Counted from the stretch's first letter, positions 42,171 to 51,176 are shown. The stretch is 64,000 bases of DNA from Alsobacter sp046349155 (GCA_046349155.1 JAXMCW010000004.1:62001-126000), one strand, 5' to 3'. The notes: generated by a model not told the origin, from the letters alone. Numbers and translations: made by a program.

Positions 42171-43426
42171 CACGTCGCCCCCGCTGCCCCAGGCCACGAG
42201 AAGCCGAGCCGCGCGAGCCCGGTGCGGATCTCCGGGCAGCTCATGCCGAGCTCCCAGAGCAGGCCGCTGCGATGGTTCTCGATCATCCCGACGATGGGCC
42301 CCTGGTCGATCGCGAGGCTGGCCGGGGCGAACCAGTTGCGCTCCTCGCAGAAGGCGTCGCGCAGTCCGCAGGGCGTCCACAGGCGATCCTTCAACCGCCC
42401 CATGGACGTCTCCAGCGCCTGCGTCGCCGCGTCGGGCACGTAGGGGAAGGAGGCCAGCGCCGCCGTCGGCGAGATGATCCCGATGTCGTTGTCCGGGGCA
42501 TGCTGGTGATAGCCCCGGTCGTCGTCGCTCGCCGTCAGTCCCCAGCACTCCGCCCCGTAGCCCTTGTAGCCTCCGGGGTTGCGGATGCTGTGCTCGCGCT
42601 GGATCGACGCATGGCGGACGTTCTGCTGGAAGTAGTCGGCGTGGCTGTCGACCAGTCCGCGGGGATCGATGCCGAGAAACGAATAATGCGCGAAGCACAT
42701 CGCCCCGCCAAAGTCCGGCCCGAGCGGCAGGGTGATGCCGTAGAAGTCCCGGCCGTTGCGGAAAGTGGGGCTGTCGATCCAGCACCGCTCGTAGGTCTGG
42801 CGCCCGATCGGCCAGGTCGGCGAGCCCGCGGCGAGCACGTAGGTCACGAGGCACTCGTTCCAGCCGCGGATCGGAAAGTCCCGTGCGAAGGCGACGCGCG
42901 GGCTCCAGTGCCAGTAGAGCGTGTCGCTGGTCCCGGCGCAGTACCAGCTCCACTCGACGGCCCGCCACAGCGCGTCGATCCGCTCCCGGATGCGCCGCTC
43001 CTCCGTCGTGGGCCGGGACAGGTATTGCCGTGCCGCCAGCAGGCCCGCCATCAGGAAGGCGGTCTCGACGAGGTCGCCCCCGTCGTCGAGCGCGTCGAAC
43101 GGGATTGCGCGTCCGCTGGCGCCGTCGAGGAAATGGGGGAAGGCGCCGTGGAAGCGATCCGCGGCTTCCAGGAAGGCGAGGATTGTCTCCATGCGGCCCA
43201 CGAGGTAGGCCCGCGAGATCCAGCCCCGCTCGGCGCCCACCAGGAGCGCCATGATCCCGAAGCCCGAGCCCCCGACGGCGACGGCGTCTGGCCCGTACTC
43301 GCCGGGGATCGTCCGGTCGAGCGCCATGGCGCAGGCCGGATGGGCGAAGTCCGTGAAATAGCGCAGCGTCTGGGACTGCACGAGGTCGAGCAGCCTGTCC
43401 GTCGTGCGCAGCGGATCGCGGGTCAT
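42170..43426 (-). CDS. Glucoamylase-like (GH144-type) glucanase
   Basis: This 418-residue protein belongs to the putative glucoamylase family (PF10091). Characterised members (GH144) include endo-beta-1,2-glucanases, and a related domain occurs in cyclic beta-1,2-glucan synthases. Typical blocks are TLRYFTDFAHP, GGSGFGIMALLVGAERGWI, FDALDDGGDLVETAFLMAGLL, GWNECLVTYVLAAGSP, QREHSIRNPGGYKGYGAECWGLTASD split over its length, and AIDQGPIVGMIENHRSGLLW. No signal peptide is visible, whereas many family members are exported. The start overlaps the ABC gene stop by ATGA. Activity on beta-1,2-glucan is the best guess, given the GH3 beta-glucosidase across the divergent spacer. Confidence 0.85.
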   Translation of the reverse strand: MTRDPLRTTDRLLDLVQSQTLRYFTDFAHPACAMALDRTIPGEYGPDAVAVGGSGFGIMALLVGAERGWISRAYLVGRMETILAFLEAADRFHGAFPHFLDGASGRAIPFDALDDGGDLVETAFLMAGLLAARQYLSRPTTEERRIRERIDALWRAVEWSWYCAGTSDTLYWHWSPRVAFARDFPIRGWNECLVTYVLAAGSPTWPIGRQTYERCWIDSPTFRNGRDFYGITLPLGPDFGGAMCFAHYSFLGIDPRGLVDSHADYFQQNVRHASIQREHSIRNPGGYKGYGAECWGLTASDDDRGYHQHAPDNDIGIISPTAALASFPYVPDAATQALETSMGRLKDRLWTPCGLRDAFCEERNWFAPASLAIDQGPIVGMIENHRSGLLWELGMSCPEIRTGLARLGFSWPGAAGAT

Positions 43427-45237
43427 GCCTCGTTCTCCTCCCCGACGGGCCGGGGCATGCAGGGGCGATCGAGCCGTGGCGCGAGAGCGGCGGCGGGCCG
43501 TTGCGGGAGCGGGCCGGCGCTGCATGTCAGGTGCAGCACGCGTGTCCAGAACCCGTCGGGTTCGTTCAACCGGCCCGTCGTCACGACGGTGCTTCCGGGC
43601 AGGTCTTGCAGGAGCAGGGCGAGCAGGCTCATGCGCCGGCTCTCGTCGAAGGCGCTCAGCGCCTCGTCCATGATGATCCATCCCGGCTTGTGGAGGAGGA
43701 CGGACGCGAGCTGGACGCCTTGCTGCTCGTCGAGGGTGAGCTCGCGGTCCCATCGCGCCGACCGGCCGAGCTCCCGGCGCAGATGGGCGAGGCCGACCCG
43801 GTCCAGGGCCGTCTCGATCTCCGCATCCGCCACGGAGCCTGCCCCGGCGGCCAGCGCGTCGCGCAGCGTCCCTTCCGGAAGGTAGGGAATCTGCGGGAGG
43901 AAGAGGGTGCTCGAGGCCGGCGGCATCGCGATCCGCCCCTGCCCGTTGCGCCAAAGTCCCGCCAGCGCGAGGAAGAACGTGCTCTTGCCGCAGCCGGGCT
44001 CGCCCGCGACCAGGATGCGCTGGCCGCGCTCGACGGTGAGCGGGTCCACGTCGAGCTGCGACGTGCCGCGCGGCAAGGCCAGGCGAAGTCCCTCCACGAC
44101 CAGGCGGTCGTGCCCGGACTCCACCACTTCGATCCCCTCGCCGTCGGCGCCGTCCAGGCTGTCCAGCGCCTGGCGCAGGGCGACGACCCGCCGCAGGGTG
44201 GCGCCCGCGTCCGCGATGCGCGGGAAGTTGTCGACGAACCAGCGCAGGGCCTGCTGCACCTGTCCGAAGGCGCCGATGACCATCATCAGATCGCCAAGCG
44301 TGAGCGAGCCCGAGAAGTAGGCCGGCATGGCCGCGATCACCGGTGCGACGAGCGTTCCCCATCCATAGGCCGACGTGATCCAGGTGAGCTGCGCGAGGGC
44401 GTCGGCAAGCCGGCGCGCGGTGCGCTGGAGCACGTCGAACGACGCCCCCGCGGCCGCCCTCTCGCCCGCCTCCTCCCGATGGAGCACGATGCCCTGGGCG
44501 CCCTCGTCGATCCTGACGAGCGCGAAGCGGAAGGCGCCCTCCCGCTCGTAGCGCTCGGCGTTCAGGCGGATCAGGGGCCGTCCGACGATCCAGGTGAGCA
44601 GGGAGCCCACCAGCGAATAGGCCAGCGCGCACCACACCATGAAGCCGGGCACCACGATGTCGTGCCCGGCGACGGCGATGCGCATGCTGGCGGAGAGGCT
44701 CCACAGCACCCCGACGAAGCTGACGAGCAGCAGGCTGGACTGCAGCAGGCCCAGGCCGAGGTCCGTCCCGAGCTCCGAGAGATGGCGCGCGTCCTCGTGG
44801 ATGCGCTGGTCGGGATGCGCGCCGACCGGGCCCTTGAGCCTGAGATCGTAGGGACGGCGCGGCATCAGCCACGCGTCGAGCAGATCCCGCGTGATCCAGT
44901 CGCGCAGCCGCACCTTCAGGCGCTCGGATAGCCAGGTCTGGGCGACCACCAGAACGAGCAGGATGGCCACGAGCGCAGCGAAGACCTTCAGCTGCTCGAT
45001 GAAGGCGGGGTAGTTCCGCTGGCCGATGGCGTCGAAGAAGGCGCCCTGCCAGCGGTTGAGCCTGATCTGCCCCGCCGTGTTGGCTGCGACGATGGCGACG
45101 ATCAGCCCGGCGGCGAGCAGAAGCCGCCAGCCCGGACGGGAGAAGCCGGCCCATGGCCGGGATGTCGCCGTCTTCGCGTGTCCGGTCCCTGTCGGCGAGA
45201 CGCCGCTGGGAGATCCGGCGCCCTTGCTTCCCGCCAT
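43423..45237 (-). CDS. ABC transporter of the SbmA/BacA-YddA (ABCD-like) family
   Basis: This 604-residue half-transporter has the ABC_membrane_2/SbmA-type membrane domain (about 30-330). It shows NRWQGAFFDAIGQRNYPAFIEQL, LRLKGPVGAHPDQRIHED and WFVDNFPRIADAGAT. The C-terminal ATPase has Walker A GEPGCGKST near 420, a variant signature LTLDEQQGVQLA in place of LSGGQ, and Walker B WIIMDEALSAFD. The family includes rhizobial BclA-type peptide transporters and YddA. Here it is co-translated with two glycoside hydrolases (ATGA overlaps), so its substrate may be a glucan or an unrelated peptide. Direction cannot be told from sequence. It is divergent from the GH3 gene across 117 bases. Confidence 0.9.
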   Translation of the reverse strand: MAGSKGAGSPSGVSPTGTGHAKTATSRPWAGFSRPGWRLLLAAGLIVAIVAANTAGQIRLNRWQGAFFDAIGQRNYPAFIEQLKVFAALVAILLVLVVAQTWLSERLKVRLRDWITRDLLDAWLMPRRPYDLRLKGPVGAHPDQRIHEDARHLSELGTDLGLGLLQSSLLLVSFVGVLWSLSASMRIAVAGHDIVVPGFMVWCALAYSLVGSLLTWIVGRPLIRLNAERYEREGAFRFALVRIDEGAQGIVLHREEAGERAAAGASFDVLQRTARRLADALAQLTWITSAYGWGTLVAPVIAAMPAYFSGSLTLGDLMMVIGAFGQVQQALRWFVDNFPRIADAGATLRRVVALRQALDSLDGADGEGIEVVESGHDRLVVEGLRLALPRGTSQLDVDPLTVERGQRILVAGEPGCGKSTFFLALAGLWRNGQGRIAMPPASSTLFLPQIPYLPEGTLRDALAAGAGSVADAEIETALDRVGLAHLRRELGRSARWDRELTLDEQQGVQLASVLLHKPGWIIMDEALSAFDESRRMSLLALLLQDLPGSTVVTTGRLNEPDGFWTRVLHLTCSAGPLPQRPAAALAPRLDRPCMPRPVGEENEA

Positions 45238-45354
45238 GGTTTGTCCCCTGCGGTGCGGCCATTGTGGTCGATCCGCCCCGGCAGGGCATCCGGAGTTCCA
45301 CGCATCGTGCGGCGGCGGTCTCTCGCGCAGTATGCGCAATGAAAGCGGGGCCGT

Positions 45355-47580
45355 ATGAGCGAGAGCGCGAGCGCGTTGCGGATCGAACGCCTGCTTGGCG
45401 CGATGACGCTGGCCGAGAAGATCGGCCAGCTCACCATGGTCGCCGCCCCCGACCTCACGACCGGTCCGCTCGCGGCGTCGGACCTCGCGGCGGAGGTGAG
45501 GGCGGGGCGCGCCGGCCACGTGCTCAACCTCGTGGGCCGGGACCGGATCGACGCGCTCCAGAAGATTGCACGCGACGAGACCCGCCTCGGCGTTCCGCTG
45601 GTCCCGTGCCTCGATGTCCTGCACGGATACCGCACGATCTTTCCGATCCCGCTCGCCGAGGCGGCCGCGTTCGATCCCGGGCTCTGGGAACGCACCGCCC
45701 GTATGGCGGCGGCGGAGGCGTCGGCCGACGGGCTGATGCTGACCTTCGCGCCAATGCTGGACGTCTGCCGCGACCCGCGCTGGGGCCGCATCGCCGAGGG
45801 CCCCGGCGAGGACCCGTGGCTGGCCGCCGCGTTCGCGCGCGCCAAGGTCCGGGGCTTCCAGGGCGCAGGCAAGGGCCGCGTACGGGCCGGCCGGGTGGCC
45901 GCGACCGCCAAGCACATCGGCGCCTACGGCGCGGTCAATGCCGGCCTCGAATACGGGGCGGTCGACGTCTCGGAGCGGCAGCTCCGCGAGGTGCATCTCC
46001 CGGCCTTCAGGGCGGCGGTCGAGGCAGGGGTGGCGGCCATCATGCCGGCCTTCGTGGCCCTGGCCGGCATCCCCGCGACCGCCAGCCGGGAGCTCCTGGG
46101 CGAGGTGGTGCGCGGCCGCTGGGGCTTCGAGGGCGTGATCGTCAGCGACTACCATGCCATTCCCGAGCTCATCGCGCATGGCGTGGCCGCTGACCTGCCG
46201 GAGGCCGCCGCGCTCGCGCTGTCGGCCGGGGTCGACATCGACATGATGGGCTCCGCCTACTCGCAGGGCCTGCCCGGGGCGCTGGAGCAAGGGCTGGTGA
46301 CGATGGCGCAGGTCGACGCCGCCGTGCGGCGGGTGCTCGCCCTCAAGGACCGCCTCGGCCTGTTCGACGCTCCCGTCCGCCGCGGGGCCCTTCCCGCGCG
46401 GCGAGGATCCGGGGAGGAGCCGCGCAGCCTGGCGCGCCGGGCCGCGGCGAGCGCGATGGTGCTTCTCAGGAACGAAGGGGGCGTTCTTCCTCTGGCTCCG
46501 ACCGGCCCACCCATCTACCTCGCCGGGCCGCATGCCCTGGGCGACGGCGACCAGCTCGGGCCCTGGGCGGCCGAAGGCGGGCGCGAACCCGTCGAGAGCG
46601 TTCTGGACGCCCTGCGGCGCGCCCTGCCGGACCGCCGCGTCGAGCCGATGCCCCGGGCCTGGCAAGACCCGGGAACACCGCCGGCCGGGGCTGCGGGCGC
46701 AGGCCTCGTCGTCCTGTGCCTCGGCGAGGCCTCCGTCATGAGCGGCGAGGCGGCGAGCCGGGCCGAGCCGGTCCTGCCGCCCGACCAGCGCGACCTCGTT
46801 CGAACGGCTGCGGCCCTGGGCATGCCGCTCGTCCTGGTCGTCTGGACGGGGCGTCCCCTGGTGATGACGGATACCCTCGATCAGGCGGACGCCGCCCTTC
46901 TTGCGTGGTTCCCCGGCAGCGAGGGACCCGCCGCTCTCGCCGACGTGCTCGCGGGCGCGTGCGATCCCGGGGGGCGGCTCCCGGTGACCTGGCCGGCCAG
47001 CATCGGCCAGATCCCGATTTTCTTCGGCCAGCGTCCGAGCGGGCGTCCCTTCGAACCGGGCAACCATTATTCAGCGCAATACATCGATGCGCCGCCCGGC
47101 CCCCTGTTTCCCTTCGGGCATGGCCTGTCCTATGCGCGCTTCGCCATGCGGATCCGGGAGATCGTTCCCGCGCGCAGGACACGGCCCGGCCCCTGCCGCG
47201 TGGTCGTGGAGGTCAAGAACCTCGCCGGCCGGGCCGGCCGGGCGACCGTCTTCCTGTTCATCCGGGACCGCGTCGCGCGGGTCGCGCGGCCCCTGCTCGA
47301 ATTGCGGGGCGTGCGGACATGCGAGGTGCCCGCCGGCGAGACGAGGCTGGTGACGCTCCACCTCGCCTGGGCGGACTTCGCAGCCCTGGGCGACGACGAG
47401 GGCGAGAGCATCGAGGCGGGCGAGGTCGAGATCTATGCCGGCCCCAGCGCCGACCTCTCGGTCCTCGATCGGAGGGTCGTGCTCCTGCCGCCCTCTCCCG
47501 TCGCGGGGACCGAGCCTGTCGGATCGCGGGTCCCGGCGCGACGGGCGGGCGCCCCGGCACTGCGAGGCGGAGGCCGATGA
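45355..47580 (+). CDS. bglX: GH3 beta-glucosidase
   Basis: This 741-residue GH3 enzyme has the usual TIM-barrel, alpha/beta and fibronectin-III order. The nucleophile Asp is in GVIVSDYHAI near 265. The substrate Lys/His pair is in TAKHIGAYG, and MLDVCRDPRWGRIAEGPGEDPWL is typical of BglX proteins. The alpha/beta domain ends in WFPGSEGPAALADVLAG...GGRLPVTWP. The FnIII-like domain begins near FPFGHGLSYARF. BglX enzymes are usually periplasmic, but no signal peptide is seen, so this one is probably cytoplasmic. It overlaps the glucokinase-like gene (ATGA). The C-terminal 40 residues are an Arg/Pro-rich extension. Confidence 0.92.
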   Translation: MSESASALRIERLLGAMTLAEKIGQLTMVAAPDLTTGPLAASDLAAEVRAGRAGHVLNLVGRDRIDALQKIARDETRLGVPLVPCLDVLHGYRTIFPIPLAEAAAFDPGLWERTARMAAAEASADGLMLTFAPMLDVCRDPRWGRIAEGPGEDPWLAAAFARAKVRGFQGAGKGRVRAGRVAATAKHIGAYGAVNAGLEYGAVDVSERQLREVHLPAFRAAVEAGVAAIMPAFVALAGIPATASRELLGEVVRGRWGFEGVIVSDYHAIPELIAHGVAADLPEAAALALSAGVDIDMMGSAYSQGLPGALEQGLVTMAQVDAAVRRVLALKDRLGLFDAPVRRGALPARRGSGEEPRSLARRAAASAMVLLRNEGGVLPLAPTGPPIYLAGPHALGDGDQLGPWAAEGGREPVESVLDALRRALPDRRVEPMPRAWQDPGTPPAGAAGAGLVVLCLGEASVMSGEAASRAEPVLPPDQRDLVRTAAALGMPLVLVVWTGRPLVMTDTLDQADAALLAWFPGSEGPAALADVLAGACDPGGRLPVTWPASIGQIPIFFGQRPSGRPFEPGNHYSAQYIDAPPGPLFPFGHGLSYARFAMRIREIVPARRTRPGPCRVVVEVKNLAGRAGRATVFLFIRDRVARVARPLLELRGVRTCEVPAGETRLVTLHLAWADFAALGDDEGESIEAGEVEIYAGPSADLSVLDRRVVLLPPSPVAGTEPVGSRVPARRAGAPALRGGGR

Positions 47581-48575
47581 TCCGCCATCCGGTCCTCCTG
47601 GCCGATATCGGCGCCACGCTGACGCGCCTGGCCGTCGTCGAAGAGCCCGGGGCGGCCCCGTTTCCCCTGGCGCGCCTGCAGACCACGGCGTGGCCGGGCT
47701 TCGTCGCGGCGGCCCTGCCGGCGCTGGCGGGGACGAGCCTTCGCCCGCGCTCGGCCATCCTGGCCGCCGCGGGCCGGCTGTCCGCCGGCTGCATCCGGCT
47801 GACCAACGCGCCATGGCGGCTCGACCCGCAGGAGATCGGCCCGGCACTGGGCCTGCAGTGCGTGGTCCTGGTGAACGACTACGTCCCTGTCGCCGCGCTT
47901 CTGGGTTCCGACATCGCGGCCGGGCCGGACGGGCTTCACGCGATCGGCCCGGTTCCGGCCGGCGAGGCGGACGGAGCGCGCGTCGTCATCGGGGCCGGGA
48001 CGGGCCTGGGCGTCGCTACCGCGGTCCCGTTCGGCCGGCGCACCGCCATCCTCACCACGGAAGCGGGCCATGTGTCTTTCGGCGCCTGCGAGTCCGAGGA
48101 GACGGCCCTCTGGGCGCTCCTGGAACGGGCGCACGGACGCATTACGGCGGAGTCCGTGTTGTCCGCACCGGGCCTGCTTCGCTTGCACAGGGCGCTGGCG
48201 GCGGCCGGGGGGCTGGCCTGCCACGCGGTCACGCCTGCCGACGTGACGGCGGCGGCGTCGCGCGGCGATGCGGGCGCCATGGCCGCCTTGCGTCTCCACG
48301 CGCGGCTGCTCGGCCGCTTCTCCGGCGACATGGCCCTCTCCTTCGGGGCGACCGGCGGGGTCTTTCTCGGCGGGGGCCTGCCCCCTCGGCTTCTCGGGAC
48401 CTTGCAGGAGGGTGGCTTTACGGCGGCCTTCGCGGCGAAGGCCCCGTTCGCCGACCTGATGAAGACCATCCCCGCCTTCGTCCTGGGCGCCTCGGACCCG
48501 GCGCTCGACGGTCTCGCAGCGATCGCTCGAAATCCCAGCGCCTATGTCTTCCCCGCCGGGCGTTTCGACGCCTGA
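47577..48575 (+). CDS. glk: Glucokinase-family (Glk) sugar kinase
   Basis: This 332-residue protein of the hexokinase-like Glk family would phosphorylate glucose released by the GH3 enzyme. Seen are ADIGATLTRLAVV (phosphate-1 loop), LVNDYVPVAALL (catalytic Asp region), GAGTGLGVATAVPF, TEAGHVSFG with the family Glu/His, and the adenosine segment ATGGVFLGGGLPPRLL. In the first loop the usual GGTN/GGTNAR pattern is GATLTR. This loses the second Gly and the Asn and could weaken ATP or glucose binding. ATG 47577 overlaps the GH3 stop by ATGA. Confidence 0.88.
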   Translation: MIRHPVLLADIGATLTRLAVVEEPGAAPFPLARLQTTAWPGFVAAALPALAGTSLRPRSAILAAAGRLSAGCIRLTNAPWRLDPQEIGPALGLQCVVLVNDYVPVAALLGSDIAAGPDGLHAIGPVPAGEADGARVVIGAGTGLGVATAVPFGRRTAILTTEAGHVSFGACESEETALWALLERAHGRITAESVLSAPGLLRLHRALAAAGGLACHAVTPADVTAAASRGDAGAMAALRLHARLLGRFSGDMALSFGATGGVFLGGGLPPRLLGTLQEGGFTAAFAAKAPFADLMKTIPAFVLGASDPALDGLAAIARNPSAYVFPAGRFDA

Positions 48576-48632
48576 CGCAGGACGGACGCTCTGGCAAGGG
48601 CTTGGCATGGCGGCGCCCGCCGGGCGCAGGCC

Positions 48633-49133
48633 TCAATCCGTGGGCTGCGTGCCGCCGGGCTCAAGGCGGGGCGCCGCCGACCGGGCGACCGCGCGCGGGG
48701 ACGGCCCGCGCCGGTCGCCCGCAGCCTCGACCGCCGGCTCCGCCCGCACCGCGCTCATCCAGCAGGTCCGGTAGCATGAACAGGCCAGCCGCGAGACCTG
48801 GCCGATGTCGTCGTAGCAGGACATCGGGTTTCCGCTGACCCTGTCCAGGACCATGTCCCCGGCTTCGTCGCGGTAGAACACCGCCCACCAGTCCGGTCCC
48901 AGCGCGAAGAGGAGGCCGGGTGAGGGATGCGACACGCGGAACCGGATGCGTCGGCCCGAGCGCAGCGCGATGGAATGGGTTCGACCGTGTTGCAGCGGGC
49001 ACCGTGGGTCGAGGCGACAATGCAGGATGTCGAGCACGCGCGCCTCCCCGGGCGATTGCCGACCGAAGCTGGCGGGGAGGGTCGTCGACGCGCTCCCGCC
49101 GCGTCCGGAGTCGTGGCCTTCTTGTCCGGCCAC
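48633..49133 (-). CDS. Hypothetical Cys-containing protein
   Basis: This is a 166-residue frame. The middle (about 33-130) looks protein-like: VLDILHCRLDPRCPLQHG, FRVSHPSPGLLFALGPDWWAVFYRD, then GNPMSCYDDIGQVSRLACSC and CW with six Cys clustered in the second half. The ends are low-complexity Arg/Pro/Gly. The true start may be internal. No family is recognised. It sits alone between the glucokinase-like and aldo/keto reductase genes. It could be a metal-binding protein or a chance frame in GC-rich DNA. Confidence 0.4.
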   Translation of the reverse strand: MAGQEGHDSGRGGSASTTLPASFGRQSPGEARVLDILHCRLDPRCPLQHGRTHSIALRSGRRIRFRVSHPSPGLLFALGPDWWAVFYRDEAGDMVLDRVSGNPMSCYDDIGQVSRLACSCYRTCWMSAVRAEPAVEAAGDRRGPSPRAVARSAAPRLEPGGTQPTD

Positions 49134-49226
49134 GTTGGCTCCAACCTATGCGGGCCTGCCGCGAGACGTCTTTGATGTCTCGCAAGCACCGGACGAACTC
49201 GCTGGTGCGGGCGCCGCGCCGTCGCG

Positions 49227-50204
49227 TCAGCCCGGCCTGTAGTCCCGCGTCGCCTCGGGATCGTCGTGCGAGACGGAGAGGCCGGCGAGGTCCTGCCATA
49301 CAGCGTCCGGGATGGGCCACTGCGCCCATTCGATCGTCTGGCGCACGCGCTCGGGCTTGGTCACGCCGCAGATCGTCGAGGTGATGCGGGGATCGGCCAT
49401 CGAGAACTGCAGGGCGACCGCGCCCGGCGGAACGCCGTGGCGTGCGCAGATCGCCTCGACCTGGCGCACCGGTTGCAGCATCGCGTCCGAGGCCTCCTGG
49501 TAGACGTAGCGCTGGTAGCTGGCGCTGCCCTTGGCGAGGACGCCGCCCGCGTAGGGCGCGGCGTTGAGCACGGCCATGCCCGCCCCGTGCGCGAATGCGA
49601 TCATCTCCTCGGCGTTGCGGTTCACAAGCGTGAAGCGATTATGCGTGATCAGCGCGTCGAAGGGGTGCTGGCGCAGGAGCGGCAGCATGAGGTCGACGCG
49701 TCCGGCGGCCAGGCCGACGGCCCGCACGAGGCCCTCCTCCTTCATCCTGAAGAGCGCCTCCAGCGCGCCGCCCGGACCGCAAGTCTCCTCGAAGCTGTCG
49801 GAATGCTCCGGGTCGTGCAGATGCATGAGGTCGATGCGCTCCAGCCCGAGAGCCGCCAGGCTTTCCTCGAGCGAGCGGCGGGCCTGCGCCGCGTCGAAGC
49901 GGTTGGTCCTGGGATCGCGGTCGAGCTTGGTGGACAGCACGAAGCCCGCAGGCAGGCCGCCATGCTCCCGGATGGCGTGGCCGATGCGGTCCTCGCTGCG
50001 GCCGAAGCCGTAGATGCGCGAGGTGTCGAGCAGGCTGACGGGCCCGTCGAAGATCGCCTTCAGCGTGGCGGCGGCACGCTCCTCGTCGACACCATAGCCG
50101 TAGGTGCCCGGCATGTCGCCGAGGCCGGACGTGCCGAAGGCGAGGCGGGTCACCGTGAGGCCGGTGCGGCCGAGCGGCGCTGTGGGAAGGGAGGTGGAAG
50201 CCAT
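49227..50204 (-). CDS. Aldo/keto reductase (fucose/aldose dehydrogenase type)
   Basis: This 325-residue NAD(P)-dependent aldo/keto reductase is of the L-fucose/D-threo-aldose 1-dehydrogenase branch. It starts PLGRTGLTVTRLAFGTSGLG. It has the catalytic Asp in LLDTSRIYGFGRSEDRIGHAI with Tyr two residues on from Arg, and Lys in FVLSTKLDRD. The segment LGLERIDLMHLHDPEH is also typical, and GGVLAKGS follows. ATG 50204 follows a GGAAGGGAGG site. It probably oxidises an aldose at C1. It is 46 bases downstream of a small conserved gene on the same strand, so it may be co-transcribed with it. Confidence 0.92.
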   Translation of the reverse strand: MASTSLPTAPLGRTGLTVTRLAFGTSGLGDMPGTYGYGVDEERAAATLKAIFDGPVSLLDTSRIYGFGRSEDRIGHAIREHGGLPAGFVLSTKLDRDPRTNRFDAAQARRSLEESLAALGLERIDLMHLHDPEHSDSFEETCGPGGALEALFRMKEEGLVRAVGLAAGRVDLMLPLLRQHPFDALITHNRFTLVNRNAEEMIAFAHGAGMAVLNAAPYAGGVLAKGSASYQRYVYQEASDAMLQPVRQVEAICARHGVPPGAVALQFSMADPRITSTICGVTKPERVRQTIEWAQWPIPDAVWQDLAGLSVSHDDPEATRDYRPG

Positions 50205-50250
50205 GTCAGTCTCCGTGGGGGATGATGCGGCGCTCGCGCGGTGAGTGGGA

Positions 50251-50559
50251 TCAGCCGCCGGCGAGCAGGGTTCCGGCGATCTCGTTCCATTCCTGGTCGA
50301 GGCCGTGGTCGGGCATCGGCTTTCCAGCCCGCCTGTACCAATAGGCGGCGTTGGCCCGATCGCCCTCCTTCCGGTGGAGGAATGCGTGGACCCAGTTGCC
50401 GGCTGCGGTTTCGTCGCCCTGGGCGCTGGCATGCGCGCGGTCCCACTCGCCCCGCAGGTCCCACCAGAGGGCGAGCAGGGGCAGGCTCAGGCCCTGGGGC
50501 GGGCCCTCGCCCATGATGCTTTGCCGGAACGCGTCGACGGCGCCGTCGGGCCTCGTCAC
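50251..50559 (-). CDS. Small conserved hypothetical protein
   Basis: This 102-residue protein has the conserved pattern WWDLRGEWDRAHASAQ, AAGNWVHAFLHRKEGDRANAAYWYRRAGKP, then EWNEIAGTLL. This short helical, TPR/Sel1-like family is widespread in proteobacteria with no known function. It starts with GTG, which overlaps the stop of the SOUL gene (GTGA). It is therefore translated with that gene. A cytoplasmic location is expected. Confidence 0.85.
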   Translation of the reverse strand: MTRPDGAVDAFRQSIMGEGPPQGLSLPLLALWWDLRGEWDRAHASAQGDETAAGNWVHAFLHRKEGDRANAAYWYRRAGKPMPDHGLDQEWNEIAGTLLAGG

Positions 50560-51176
50560 CGGCGGACCTCCTGGAGAACCTCGTTGCGTCGCAGGAAGGG
50601 CAGCGTCCAGGGCGGGTCGTAATAGGCGTAGACGGCCGGCCCCTGCGGCTGCAGCTTGCGGCTGCGCACGAAGTCCTCCAGCCGCTCGGCCTCGCCCTGC
50701 AGGCGTGCGTCCGTGCGCAGGCCCGAGAAGCGCACTGCCGCCATCCGGCGCTCCGGCACCGGGACGATGCGAATCCGGTTGTCCTTGGGCCTGGGCAGGG
50801 TCTGCAGAGTCCAGGAGGCCGGCATGGTGAAGCGGACGATCCAGCCGCCGGCCGTCCCGGCCTGCGTGACGGGCGCCGTCATGGCGATGCGCTCGCCCGC
50901 CTGCTGGGTGACGGGGGCCGTCATCGCGATCTTGGCCGCAGGCTCGTTGGCCCCGAAAATGTAGCCCGCGAGGATGCGGAAGCCCTCGTTGACGGCCGCG
51001 TCGCGCGTTCCCCCGACACTGACCTCCGCGACCACCATGGGCGCATAGAGGCGCACCTCGAAGTCTCCCGAGCGGGCTTCCACCCTGTAGGCCGGCTGTT
51101 CCGTCTCCGCCATGGCGACGCCTCCCGAGAGCATCAACCCCAACGCCACGACGATGGCTCGAACGATCCGCCGCAT
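50556..51176 (-). CDS. SOUL-family haem-binding protein, exported
   Basis: This 206-residue precursor has a signal peptide, MRRIVRAIVVALGLMLSGG, cleaved after AMA. It has the SOUL/HBP domain: YRVEARSGDFEVRLYAPMVVAEV, NEGFRILAGYIFGANEPAAKIAMTAPV in two pieces, and the characteristic KIAMTAPVTQQ repeat. Bacterial SOUL proteins bind haem or tetrapyrroles in the periplasm. ATG 51176 has a GGGAGGA site 6 bases away. The frame continues upstream but is not protein-like. It is first in a run with the small conserved gene and probably the aldo/keto reductase. Confidence 0.9.
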   Translation of the reverse strand: MRRIVRAIVVALGLMLSGGVAMAETEQPAYRVEARSGDFEVRLYAPMVVAEVSVGGTRDAAVNEGFRILAGYIFGANEPAAKIAMTAPVTQQAGERIAMTAPVTQAGTAGGWIVRFTMPASWTLQTLPRPKDNRIRIVPVPERRMAAVRFSGLRTDARLQGEAERLEDFVRSRKLQPQGPAVYAYYDPPWTLPFLRRNEVLQEVRR

